A program made the position numbers and the translations under genes. The notes below the pieces were generated by a model. The model saw only the letters and a program-made list of their open reading frames with translations, searched no databases and was not told the DNA's origin. Shown piece after piece: positions 23,166 through 34,080 of a stretch of 64,000 bases of DNA (positions within the stretch are counted from its first letter, which is position 1; each line of letters starts with the position of its first letter). The stretch lies in contig JAGTTD010000016.1 of assembly GCA_018398585.1 (NCBI GenBank), forward strand, positions 21,809,212 to 21,873,211. Direction: 5' to 3'. The DNA is from Simmondsia chinensis (lineage: Eukaryota; Streptophyta; Magnoliopsida; Caryophyllales; Simmondsiaceae).

Positions 23166-24744
23166 CTACACAAATTTCCCTGTCTCTAACTTCGTTTGAC
23201 CCATTGAAAATTGAGAGTAAGTCCCGAGATGGATATCCATCAAGATTAGGAACACAAATGGGCTTAGTCTCATTCCCTCCGCTATTTCATTAATCAATTT
23301 ACTTGTAGGGCCTTCTGTTAGAGGATCAGCCAAATTCTTCTCACTCCTTACATACTCGTGTGAGATCACATTATTGTGATCCAATTTCTCACGACACCAT
23401 GTCTAAGGTGAATATGCCTCTGCTTGCCATTATAAACGTCACTTTGAGCAACTCTAATGGCTACTCGTGAGTCACAGTGTAATGATACTAAAGGCGTGGG
23501 TTTCCCCACAATGGAATGCCTCCCAGGACACTCCTATGCCATTTAGCTTCTAAACCTGCCATCTCAAGTGTAATAAATTTGGATTCCATAGTTGATTTAG
23601 CAATGCAGGTTTGTTTAGATGATTTTCTTGAAATAGCATAATTATCAAGCGCAAACACGTAGCCACTAGTAGAATGCATCTCATCAAAATCAAACACCCA
23701 ATTAGCATCACAATGTACCTCTAACACAACAGAGAATTTCTTATAGTGTAAACCCCAATTCATGGCTAAGATACCTTAACATCCTTGTCAATGCACTCTA
23801 TTGCTCATTACTAGGGTTATGGGTGTAACAACTAAGTCAACTAATGGCATAAGTAAGGCAAGGTGAGTGTAGTTCATTAAGAACACTACGCTGCCAATTA
23901 TCTTAGCGTATTCATCCTGTGATACACTATTCCCGTGTTTCTTTTCAAAAGAACACTGGGGTCAAATGGAGTTTTAGTAGGAATGTCATCATAATGACGA
24001 AACTTACTCAACATTTTCTCCACACAATGGGATTGACTTAAAGTCAAACCCTCAGGTGCTCTAGTTATTTTAGCCCCAAGCATCACATCGGCCTCACCTA
24101 GGTATTTCATATCAAAATATGTACTCAAGAAAGACTTAGTATTATTCACAACATTCACACTCATGCCAAAGATAAGCACGTCATCAACATACAAACATAT
24201 TATCACACAATCATTATCAACATACTTTGAATACACCTGCATCACTACTATTCACAACAAAACCATGTGTAACCAAGGTACAATCAAAATTTTTGATGTA
24301 TTTGTTTAGGAGCTTGTTTAAGGCCAAACAAGGACTTTACAAGTTTAAACAATTTATGCTTCACACCAAGAGCCTCAAATCCCTTGGGTTGATTCATATA
24401 AATTTCATCCTTAAGGTCATCATTCTAGAATGCCGATTTTATGTCCATTTGGTGTACTACAAGGTCATGTACGGATGCTAGAGCTAACAGAGGTCTTACA
24501 GTGGTAATCTTAGTTACAGTTGAGTATTAAAAAAAAAAATCTATTCCTTATTTCTAGGTGTACCCTTTAGCCACCAGCTTAGCCTTGAATTTCTCTATAT
24601 ACCCATCAGTCCTCAGTTTCTTTCTAAATACCCATTTACATCCTATTGGTTTGCATCCTTTAGGAAGGTCCACTAACACCCAAGTGCTATTACTTGTTAT
24701 AAAGTCTAGTTCACTACTAATGGCCTCTTTCCAAAAAGAAGTTA
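23166..24744 (-). pseudogene. Copia-4 RT and RNase H
   Basis: Read on the minus strand. It starts inside the RT entry motif (SFWKEAISSELDFI at 24744-24700), then WVLVDLPKGCKPIGCKWVF, the palm with MDIKSAF, and the catalytic block CLYVDDVLIFG (about 24170-24205; open frame 24245-23898). RNase H follows ([19 protein letters not shown] and [16 protein letters not shown], 23763-23488) and the terminal SEKNLADPLTEG (23384-23166). Frameshifts and stops separate the blocks. The YVDD residues survive, but the enzyme is not expressible as one protein. Confidence 0.85.
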
Positions 24745-26392
24745 TGTGATTTACTTGTCAGTTAAGTGTGAATGTGATCATCGTAAATACAGATTCAAAC
24801 AAAGTCCGAATTGGGACTTGTCGCAACTAGGGAGCGTGCCTGAATTCCGGACCGCACACCTTTTACCTCAACCACTCACCTTTTCAAAGAAAAGGGATGG
24901 TACTTTTGGTGTATCCAACTTCGGTTTGCAATAACCATACGGATTCTGCTTATGCTTCAATTAAGGAGACTTTTATATTTTTTTGTGATTTTTGTATAAA
25001 TATTTGACAGAAAAATAAAAGGGATATGGACCTAACTCAAGTGGTTATTACAGTGACGAGGCAGGGCCCACATACACCTTTCCTCGTACCCCTAAAAACT
25101 TAGGAACTGGGATGGAGACAAATTCAAGAGCTCAGCAATCCACTTACAAGCCCTGGTCAATTAGATTCTTCGGCTTGGCACCCTTGACTTGTTATAACTC
25201 AAATGAGTTAGAGTTTAACAAGATCAAGATGGAGCAAACTATATTTGGGTCATTAGATGAGGACCAACGCAATCAAGGTCAAGCCTTGGCCGTCAAAGCC
25301 CTTAAAAAAAACAAGGAACATACCCATTGCCTCAAGGGCTCCCGCCTACGCAGGGTCTGGGGGGGCGAATGTACGCAGCCTTCCCCCTTTAGGGTGTTAA
25401 CTTGAAGAGAGGCTGTTTCCCAGTGCCCGCAACCTGAGGGTGAGGACTTCCTAAGAGGTCACCCATCCTGGTACTACTCCCACCCAAGTACGCTTAACTT
25501 CGGAGTTCTAATGGGATCCGGTAACGGCATGTTGGTGCCCTCTTTGGTCGTCAAAGCCCTTAAACAATAACACAAATCTAACTTCACCTAACTATTAAGC
25601 AGTGATAGTAGTGTTAAAACCAACACCATCAAGGTCAATCCTTGGCCGTCAAAGGCTAAAACTAAAGCCTCAAATCTCAACTTGTCGATTGTGGGAACAA
25701 ATTAAGACAGAGAGTTTATAACTGAAACCCGAAGAACTATATTTCTCTGATGAAAGCAAGTACAACAATGATCTACAATATGCTAAGTTAATTTATGCTA
25801 CTCTTAGGTTTAGCATAAGTATGCTGTAAAGAAACTTAAAAACGTTTGTATGAGTGGTGTTCGATACTTTACAACTATATTAGTGTCTCTTATTTATAGA
25901 AAAAAAAATAAAAGAAATAACTATTATATCCTATTTCCCTGTCATTTTCTTTCACGTTAACCTCAAAGCTTCTTCGGTGCACTGAATGGGGAGTGAACGT
26001 GCCCTGAATTGGTTTCCTCGAGCGTCTTTCTGGAAGCCCACATCTGTATTTTCAACTGGACTTCCTTCTAGATGCCCCACATTCTGTTGGATGAGCTTGA
26101 GGCTCTCGTATCTGAAATTGCACTCCAAGTAACTACCTCGAGCTTGGAAACCACCCTTCTTGCATCCTTCTAGGAAGTCTCTTGAGCTTGAGCTCTCTTT
26201 ACCCCCCCAACTATCTCAAGTGGCTGATACCCTTAACAGGGTTTTAAACTCCTCAAGCAGCTGGGCTTGAGACGCCGTTATCTTAACATCCAAAGGTCTC
26301 ACCTTCCTTGAGGATGGCCTCACGTGATAAGCACATGGCACCTTGCCCCAAAATGGCGTCGTCCCAACTCCCTCGAGTTTGGGGCGTAAACA
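24745..26392 (-). repeat. 3' LTR of the minus Tat element (1.65 kb)
   Basis: On the minus strand it starts TGTTTACGCC right after the polypurine tract AAAAGGGGACAT and ends at 24745. It matches 35822-36380 (shared GACTAGGGAGCG, AAAGAAAAGGGATGGT, GAATATGGACCTAACTC-like blocks). A minus-strand TATA box (CTATAAATAAG) lies at about 25890-25900. The SINE 25307-25548 enlarges it by about 260 bp. Confidence 0.75.
25307..25548 (-). mobile_element. Composite SINE: 5S rRNA head plus Au-like body (complete copy)
   Basis: Flanked by a perfect 16-bp target duplication, CGTCAAAGCCCTTAAA, at 25291-25306 and 25549-25564. Minus strand, 5' to 3': ACCAAAGAGGGCACC, then about 100 bases matching the 5S rRNA gene (GGATCCCATTAGAACTCCGA, the A-box region at 25483-25499, GGATGGGTGACCTC), then CCTCAGGTTGCGGG. 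The body has GGGAAACAGCCTCT, AGACCCTGCGTAGGCGGGAG and CCTTGAGGCAATGGG, and ends TTGTTTTTTTT. The body words are those of the plant Au SINE family, which normally has a tRNA-derived head. The long duplication and T-rich tail fit LINE-driven insertion. The 5S-type internal promoter would drive Pol III transcription if functional. Confidence 0.8.
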
Positions 26393-26524
26393 AATGTCCC
26401 CTTTTAGTTTTGGTAATTTCATATTTCCAACGGGTAAAAAATATGCTTGATTTGACCCCCAACGGCAACAGGGAGCTTGAAAGAATACTATTTGACGTTT
26501 TACCTTCCTTCATTCCCGCGTGTC

Positions 26525-26531
26525 TATAAAT
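26525..26531 (+). promoter_or_regulatory. Candidate promoter of the Tat antisense ORF
   Basis: TATAAAT on the plus strand, opposite to the element, lies about 130 bases beyond the LTR edge and about 250 bases before the antisense ORF. A pyrimidine-rich leader (CTCTCTCTAC, TTTCTCTCGAC) follows, as in plant 5' UTRs. Inferred from motif and position. Confidence 0.45.
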
Positions 26532-26778
26532 ATGATAGTTAGGGCTTTGAAACTTCACTTTTTGCTTTGTGCTCTCTCTACATTGTGATTAAGTTCTCTA
26601 AACACTTTCTCTCGACTTTTAATTTCTTCAATCTCTATTGCTGATTTATTCTTTGGATCTTAAGATTCTTTCAAACCACTAAGAAACGGCTTGAATCTCT
26701 TACATTGTTTCTGCTCTCATCCCCTAGGCTGATAGCCCTATAGAGTAGTTGGCACGTCTTGTTCAATCAAATGTTTCA

Positions 26779-26976
26779 ATGGTCTCTGACAGGCTTCTGA
26801 GCGCTATTGACCTTGGTACCATCAAGGAGAATCTTTCTTGGATGTATGAGAATGATCCCTCTTTAATCTACGTGCCATGTGCCCTAGGACCCATCTTTGA
26901 CCCTTCTGAACTTAACCCCTTTGACAGGTTTTTGCTTCCCTTAACTGTGTTTGTGGGTCTCTTCGGAAAGCCATAG
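26779..26976 (+). pseudogene. Antisense ORF (aORF) 5' part of the minus Tat element
   Basis: Plus-strand frame from the ATG at 26779 (a stop lies just upstream at about 26745) to a stop at 26976. It reads MVSDRLLSAIDLGTIKENLS, then WMYENDPSLIYVPCALGP and FDPSELNPFDRFLLPLTVFV. It lies between pol and the 3' LTR, in opposite orientation, where Ogre/Tat elements carry extra antisense ORFs. The downstream part is degenerate. Function is unknown; in some elements such ORFs encode plant-mobile-domain or coiled-coil proteins. Confidence 0.5.
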
Positions 26977-27804
26977 ACCAGCTAAGATTTTCCTCCATAT
27001 GAATTGGGTGGACAACCTTTCGCGGCACATGAATTGGGTGTGCAACCTTCCAACACCCCCAGGGTAGGCAATACCTCTGTTCACTTACTGAAGTGAACGT
27101 TTTCCCTACCATACTAAAGCATTGCAAGTTCACACTGTAGCATAGGTCTATACCATGATGGTTTACAAAGTATACGTAGGCAACTCTCCTTGTAATCCAA
27201 AGTATATGTCAACCTAATCATATAATCCACCTTTTTGAACCTCATAAATTCCTTTAAGAAACCTAATACAGACGTTGAGTAACATCGTGTATTCCCTTAA
27301 GGACCTATAAGCATCAAGGTCTCACTTTCATGCTCCATCAAGAATTTCTCTAACAGGGTAAGTAGGCCTTTTGCAAAACTTTAATATACATTTTGGATCT
27401 TAAGGGAATACTAATGCAACTATGTTTCCTTTACATTTCTAAGAGCTTTCTGTATTTCAAGACTGGAGAATTCGAATAGGTAATAGCAAGAGCTTAAGAA
27501 ACCCTTCCAGGAGAGGCCAGCTTTCTAGACCACTGACTAAATGAGGCTACCAACCAGTTACCATCAACAAGGGCATGTAATGAGGAGTTCCAAGTTAGGA
27601 TTAAGACTCAGCTTTTTCTAATGTTGTATGGAAGTTTTAGGCCATACAAGCAACTTGTATTGTTTTGTACCTGCCATGTACTCCCTTGACATTATGAATG
27701 AAATACACATTTTTAGTTAAATATGTCTCTTAGTTTGGTAGTTCCTTTTATGCATTTTTTAGTCAAGTATCATTGAGTTGATCCTTAAGACATTGATACT
27801 GAAA

Positions 27805-28464
27805 CTAGGCCCATAATTCAGGTAATCTAAACTTGAGGACTTCTTTGTTAAAATCCCAAATCAAAGGCACGTATTTCTTAAGGAACCTTCCATTAATAAC
27901 CCATGGTTTAACAATAGCATGCATCTCAGCAGCAGGAACCATTGGTACCTGACCTTGTCTTTGGCATGCTCCGCATCCTTTGGCATACTTGATACAATCA
28001 TCCATCATTGATGGCCAATAGTAGCCATAATGTCTGATGAGCCAGTGCATCTTATTACAAGTCAAACAAAATCCACAGATAGCCTCATGGGCTACAATCA
28101 TTACTAGCATCACTTCATCTAAGTCTAAACACTTGAGAAGCATTCCACTAGCTTCCCTATTGTATGGCTCTCCAAATTCATCATTAAGATAATACCTATG
28201 AGCTCTCATTTTCCTCTTTCAGTCTTCGGCATAGTCACGAGCGTTTTTGAAGTAATCCATCAAGGGCTTCCTCCAATCCTCACGTTGACTTGTGACAGAT
28301 TGATGTGCCTCAAAGCAATCTAAGTGCTCACTTGCAATTACTTTGCTTTTAGAACTGAAGGATTCAGTGAACTTATGGTCATGGTTTAGAACCTTAGTCT
28401 TGATGACCATTGTTTCTTCACACCATGTCCTGGACAATTTATACCCTAAGGCTAGTTGGGCCAA
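27805..28464 (-). pseudogene. Tat integrase remnant, core deleted
   Basis: Minus-strand frames contain the integrase zinc-binding domain: H and C ligands are visible in RHYGYYWPSMMDDCIKYAKG and CGACQRQGQ. Directly after AAEMHAIVKPW the sequence jumps to VINGRFLKKYVPLIWDF, which in the plus-strand sister copy is the very end of pol (55315-55360). The D,D-35-E catalytic core is therefore deleted. The 28464-28219 frame is the linker between the second RNase H and integrase. Confidence 0.75.
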
Positions 28465-28506
28465 ATCATTGATTGCGTTATTCTGTTCTCAAGGTATCTG
28501 CTCAAA

Positions 28507-28839
28507 TTAGACATCACCAAACCTACTCAACAGCTTTTGTACTATTGAGATGTATTTATTCGAGGTATGACTTAAACACTGGAACTCCCCTTTGACTTGG
28601 CAGATGACCAATTGAGAATCCCCTTTTATGATTACATTAGAGACTTGCATATCTAAAAGATTTTGCAGTTCAATAATTAATGCCTCATACTCTGCCATGT
28701 TGTTGGCACACTTGCCAACCAAGGTGATAGTTTGCTTAATAACGTTCCTAGTAGGGGACTTAATCACAATCCCCACTCTGGCACCTGATTTGGTCCTTGA
28801 ACTATCAAAATATAGTTTCCAAGGGACCATCTCTATCAC
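28507..28839 (-). pseudogene. Tat second RNase H (aRNH)
   Basis: 110-codon frame: WKLYFDSSRTKSGARVGIVI, ANNMAEYEALIIELQ, VIIKGDSQLVICQVKGEF. The D...E...D pattern (YFD, EYEAL, GDSQLV) is that of the archaeal-type RNase H acquired by Ogre/Tat elements downstream of the normal RNase H. This block is locally intact. Confidence 0.8.
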
Positions 28840-28985
28840 CAGGAGCTCCTTTGGCTCATAGTTTATGTCAAATTGAATGTTTGGAATGTCGGCTAAAGGT
28901 CTGCAAAGGCTTGGCCTTTGTCTGACTTTTGCGACACATAAATTAATTTAAACTGAAGTAGTGCAACCTTCCACTTGTTTAATCA

Positions 28986-29246
28986 TCATCTCATTAAAGG
29001 TCTACCTAGCATGTACTTAAGAACATCTATCTGAGCAACCACGTATATGGTAAATGCCAACAAGGGTCTCGATTTTGCAGATGCATAAAACAGATATAGA
29101 CACGATTTCTCAATGGAAGAATACTTTATTTTGCATTCATTTAAACAACGGCTTAAGTAGAACACAACTTGTTCAAACCCCTGCTCATTGTTTTGTACAA
29201 GCAAACAACCAATTGACTCATCAAAAGTAGAGAAATAAATCTCCAA
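28986..29246 (-). pseudogene. Tat first RNase H (Gypsy type)
   Basis: Minus-strand frame with YFSTFDESIGCLLVQNNEQG, VVFYLSRCLNECKIKYSSIE and DVLKYMLGRPL, the Gypsy RNase H/connection region. Internally shortened compared with the sister at 53880-54200 (the stretch before FTIYVVAQ is altered). Confidence 0.75.
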
Positions 29247-29249
29247 CGG

Positions 29250-30780
29250 TTTGCCCTACTTCAATGGAATCTAGACTGGTGGCCTAATCAAGTATTCCTT
29301 AATGGCCTCGAAGGCTGCTTGATGTGGCTTCTCCCACTTGAAGTCCTTCTCAGACTTGAGCCTCAAGTGGAGAGAAGACTTTATTTTTCCCTACAACATT
29401 TGAAATAAAACATCTTAGGAAGTTAATCTGCCCCAAGAAGCGTTGAAGCTCCTTTCTACTTGAAGGCAGTTTGGCCTTTTGAATGGCCTTAGTTTATTTC
29501 ACATCAACCTCAATCCCCCTCTAGTGTACTAAAAAATCAAGAAACTTCCCAACATGTACTGCAAAGGCACATTTTAATTGGTTCATCTTAAAGTTGTGGC
29601 TCCTTATTCAAAGCATGGTTATTAAACTCCCAATCTAGATCTTAGAATCTTACGATTCTACGATCCCACAATCTGCGATCGATATGGATCCTAAGCAGAA
29701 TCGTAATTCTATAGAATCTTATGATCCATTCATATTAAATGAAACTAATAGATATGATCATTAATATAATTTTACAATTCTACTGATCCTACTTCGATTC
29801 TACCAACGCATACATAAAATGTTAAAAAGTATAAAAATTCACTCCTATAGTATAAAAGAACGTACTTTCTTACCTTGAATTAAAAGAAAGTTCAATTATG
29901 TTTTTAAATACTCTCACGAAACTTAAATTAAACTTAGTTTTAAGTTGTAATCTTAATATAAAGTTTGATTATCAGCATATATCTTGAAAACTATCACAAT
30001 CATTTAAGCATATTACACATATATATTATATGATTATATATTATCATATTTGATTACGTTTCTTATACATATCCTTGTAAGTTGGGATTTTATACAAAAC
30101 TTTTAAAACTTGAGTAATTAATTTTAGTACCGAAAATTATTACACTGTACACGTAGTAGAATCTTACAATTTTCAATTCGATCCTACAATTCCAATTCTA
30201 TAAGCCTCTAACAATCCTAAATAGAATCTTGATTCTAACAACCTCGATTTGACAGAATGCTCCTCTCAAGTCTTCCAAGTACTTAACTTGGGACTTTGAT
30301 TTAACCATGATGTCGCCTACATAGACTTCCATGGTCTTGCCAATGAAATCATGAAAGATCATGTTCATAGCTCTCTAGTAGGTGGTACCAGCACTCTTTA
30401 AACCAAATTGCAAGCCACCCATTCATAGATCCCTATTGATCCAAGGCATCTAAATGCTATTTTGTGGGCATCTTCTGAAGCAATCATAACTTGGTAGTAC
30501 CCATAATAGCCATCCATAAAAGACAAGAAATCATGCCTCGAGGCTGAATTAGTGCGAACATCAACTACAAGCATAGGGTATTTATCCTTTGGGTTGGCTG
30601 CATTTTGATCTTTGAAATCATTACAGACTCTGATTTTGTTATTCTTTTTAATAATAGGAAAAATATTTGGCAATCACTCAACATACCTGGCAATCCTGAT
30701 GAGTTCGGACTTTAAGAGTCTCTAAATCTCCTCTTTGACCAAATCTATCACCTCTTGGGACATTCTTCTCTGGGTCTGAA
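29250..30780 (-). pseudogene. Tat reverse transcriptase, interrupted
   Basis: From about 30780 downwards: KLGSKPIIQTQRRM-like start, then IFPIIKKNNKIRV...NDFKDQN (30673-30398) and FLSFMDGYYGYYQVMIASED. The catalytic block reads YVGDIMVKSKSQ at about 30300-30335, so one Asp of the expected Y-V-D-D is Gly. The frame is then broken by the Mutator-like element 29614-30245 and resumes with RSHNFKMNQLKCAF (about 29610-29570). Inactive. Confidence 0.8.
29614..30245. mobile_element. Mutator-like non-autonomous element B
   Basis: Interrupts the Tat RT reading. Ends CATGGTTATTAAACTCCCAA and GATTCTAACAACCTCG are roughly inverted, with GATTCTA-rich subterminal repeats. Flanks ATTCAAAG and ATTTGACAG fit a degraded 8-9-bp target duplication. 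Resembles element A (47547-49014). AT-rich, no coding capacity. Confidence 0.6.
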
Positions 30781-31383
30781 TTATGGGCTTCGAGCCTAAT
30801 TTGATGGGAAGCCTATACTCAACCACTTTTCTGTCTAGGCTAGGTATCTTGTGATGATCCCAAGCAAAGTAGCCCTTGAACTTGAAGAGAAAGGTCATAT
30901 ACTGCTTTCTCTGCTTTTTTCAGAAAGCAGAGCACTCACATAGGTAGGTCTCGGGTTCTCTATAGATCCCAAGCTAACCTCGAGGAGGGGGTCTTGAACT
31001 TCAACCCCTAAATCCTCCATCTTAGCTGGTGCTGCTTTGAGGTCAGACAGCTCGAACTCCTTTTCTTATAATGTTTGGACTTAGAAGTCATTTCTAGAAA
31101 CAAATGGCTGCTCTACCTATAGTTGATCTTCAGCATGCTAAGCAACTAGCTTTGCAATGGCTAAGGAGACAACCCTCTAGGCCTTTAAGGGGAAGTCTTG
31201 GATTCCCTCCATAAGGTTTCTAATGCACCTTGGAGGTCCCCTTCATCAAGGAGGGCTCTAATGCATCCCCATAAGTCAGAATCATCTGACTCCACATCAA
31301 CTTGATTAACCTCAGCTTCGGCGAGCGGGCTGTCAAGGAAGGCTATCAATTCCTAATGTTAGGCAATTTGAGGATGGTCCTCT

Positions 31384-31870
31384 TCACATCCATTGGTTCC
31401 ACACATCTTCGTTGAATTTTGCCTCAACATAATTGGAGTAAGCCATGAATGGCTTGTCATCTGCCATAGCAACCTCATACGTGTCATGGTTCCAAAAGAT
31501 TAATAGCCGGTGAAGTGAAGAAGGGATACAGTAGTTGGCATGTAGCCAATCGCTCCTGAGCAAAGCATTGTAGCTTGAGGTAGTATCTACCACAAAGAAG
31601 GCTGTTAGCCTAATTAAATTGCCAATAGTTAACTCAATCGGGGATGACCCCTTCAGACTTAGTGTTGGCCCTTGAAAAGTCATAGGTTGCCACATTTAAA
31701 GCTATCAAGTCATCTTGAGATTTACCAATAACCCCCAACGTATATGAAGGCAAGAAATTGATGGCTACGTCATTATCCACAATGACCCTATTCACCAACA
31801 TGCCATCAAAATTGGCTTTGATGTATAGAGGCTTGATGTGTCTGATGCGATATTAGGCCCATAGAACATC
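31384..31870 (-). pseudogene. Tat protease remnant
   Basis: Minus-strand frame 31695-31384 has LTIGNLIRLTAFFVVDTTSS and YNALLRSDWLHANYCIPSSL, the C-terminal half of an Ogre/Tat protease. Just upstream (about 31770-31800) VIVDNDVAINFLPS occupies the catalytic site, where the family usually has a D-G-G or D-S-G motif. Confidence 0.65.
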
Positions 31871-32026
31871 ATTTTTATTATGTCAGGCTGGTCATTAGTT
31901 GACTTGGATGTTGTGGTTTTAACTTTGAAGACAAAGGAACAAAATTATCTTTAGTAGCTGCTACTTTAGCCACAAGCTAGACCTAGGGATCATCTTTTGA
32001 TGCAACTACATCCCCTTTGAGAACCA

Positions 32027-32070
<44 letters not shown>

Positions 32071-33621
32071 TGTATGCCAATTTCCATGAACTCCAAGGGA
32101 AGAAGTAAGGCAGTTCTAACATTCGCTTGTTCTGGGAGTGATCCAAATTGTATTTGGATCCCTTGGCTTGTCTCTTTATAGGACTACCATCAATTAGCAT
32201 GTCCTGATCTTGAGGTTGATCTTTTGGTTCAACCTCTTGGATTTGAGATTCCTCCTTGGTTGGGGAAGTCTTCTTCATGGAAGTCATTCTCTATGACAGA
32301 CCATGTTGGGTTAACATGGTCCAAAGGCTCCACCAAGTTATTGCTGAGGGGATTGTATTCCTCCTCGTCATCAAACATTCTTCGAGCTAGTGAATACTTG
32401 GCAAGCTAGTCCCACCAAGATTCTTTACCTTCAGAAGGCAAGAAACTAGGCCATCTCTCGACCTTCTTTGTGGCCAACCTTTAATGTTGGTGGCTAAAGG
32501 TCTTGATTCAGTCTCCAAATTCTTGAGATCCATGGACTCAGTACACTTGTCCTTTCGAACTATGTTCTCTTCATCAGGGAGCCTGGCCACAAATGTCAAG
32601 TAAAGCTCTTTGCGGTGCTGCTTTCTTTAAAAGCAGCCTCCTTTTTTTGAGTTCATGTAAGGTTGGAAGGACCAACATCTTCATGCTCGAGGAGGTTCGT
32701 TCTCCAAACATTATCAAAATGAACCCCTGAAGTTAATTGTCCTGACTGCCGTGGTCCCTGATTGGTGTCCACATTAATCAGGTGATATTTTGGATTCCTC
32801 TTTAGGTGTCCATTCCTCATGATTATCTGAGGCATCGAAGTAGAGTCTTCAGTTTTCTCATACATGCGGGACTTCTCAAATGGCCTTCAAAAGTGGATCT
32901 GCAAGGGAAATATATTGAAGAAGTAGCTTGAGTTTCCTCATTACCCCTTGAATTTTCTTGCAACAATGGCGGCATACCTTATAGGACGCCTTCTCCAGGT
33001 CACGAGATATCCTCTCTTGGTTTGTTAGGCTCGAGATGTGCCCATCAACACTACTAATTTCTATAGCTAACTCTCCAGCCACTGATAGTGTAATGGTTGA
33101 CTTGCTGCGGAGTTTAATTGGTAAGTTCTTGAATACTAAACATTTATTTGTAGGATTGAGCTTAGTGATGTGCCAATGGAATATCCCATAATCTTAAGCA
33201 AGCTTTGATGATGGGAACCTTAATATTCCCTAAAGCACCAACCTATGGAACAGGTTGTTTTCCACCCTTACCTTTTGAGTATCGTTTGTGACCATCATCC
33301 TACTAAAAGGGAAAAATGATCAGTTTGGACAATACTTCGATCGTACCCAGTAAAGGTATCAAAAATACTAACTTGAAGAGGACTAGGGAAGAGGTCTTTA
33401 TCAACAACCATATGTCCTTCTCCAGGGGAGATTAACTCCCTTGCTTCAATGGCATCTTGAACTACATTTCTAAAGATTACGCAGTTCTTCGTTAAGTGAG
33501 TAAACAAATCACACCATTTACAGTATACATTCCCCTTTAGTGAATTGGGGTTAGGTTTCTTGTGTTTGCCCCTAACCTTGAGCTTACTATTTGCTTCAAG
33601 CCAATCAAATATAACATCGGC

Positions 33622-34080
33622 TCATGAGAGGTCAAATGAGTACTTCTTGAAGTCTTGAGATTGATAAAATTTACTGGCTTTTATATCCTTCTTCACCAAA
33701 GGATTACAAACTATAAGAGGGCCAATGACGTAGTTAGCAATGTTAATTTCATATGGAGAATCATCTTCCTCGTCAATCAAATCACGTATGTAAGTCCCAT
33801 ACACGATATTTTTTGTTTTGAGGCTTTCTTCCTTCAAAACAGCCTCATACCTAGTGGCACATTCTGCCAGTTGGAGGCAAGTTGTGAAATTTAAGCCTTC
33901 AAATTTCTTCCTAAATTCAATATCCAAGCCATTTAAGGCTAGCATGGCATACTCAACCGTAGGAAGAGCCACTTTGCACTTCAACCTGGCTCTCTTGAAC
34001 CAGTCAATGTAATCCTCCACGGATTCACCTTTCTTTTGTCTCATTCGAACTAAGTCCGACATAGAGGTCCCTAGTTCCAT
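33622..34080 (-). pseudogene. Tat gag core
   Basis: 152-codon frame with LVRMRQKKGESVEDYIDWFK, RARLKCKVALPTVEYAMLAL and LAECATRYEAVLKEES, typical of Tat gag between capsid core and nucleocapsid. Further gag pieces occur upstream to about 35660 in several frames (for example MAQQPVNVGVPSG near 34690) and downstream to about 32000, where a run of 39 C interrupts. Confidence 0.7.

Noticed and set aside
25440..25545. 5S rRNA gene
   Set aside because: Matches 5S sequence over about 100 bases, but the first bases are replaced, the end is fused to a SINE body with no terminator in between, and a target duplication encloses the whole. It is a SINE head, not a 5S gene. A Cassandra-type LTR (which also carries 5S) was considered; no TG...CA LTR ends or partner LTR surround it.
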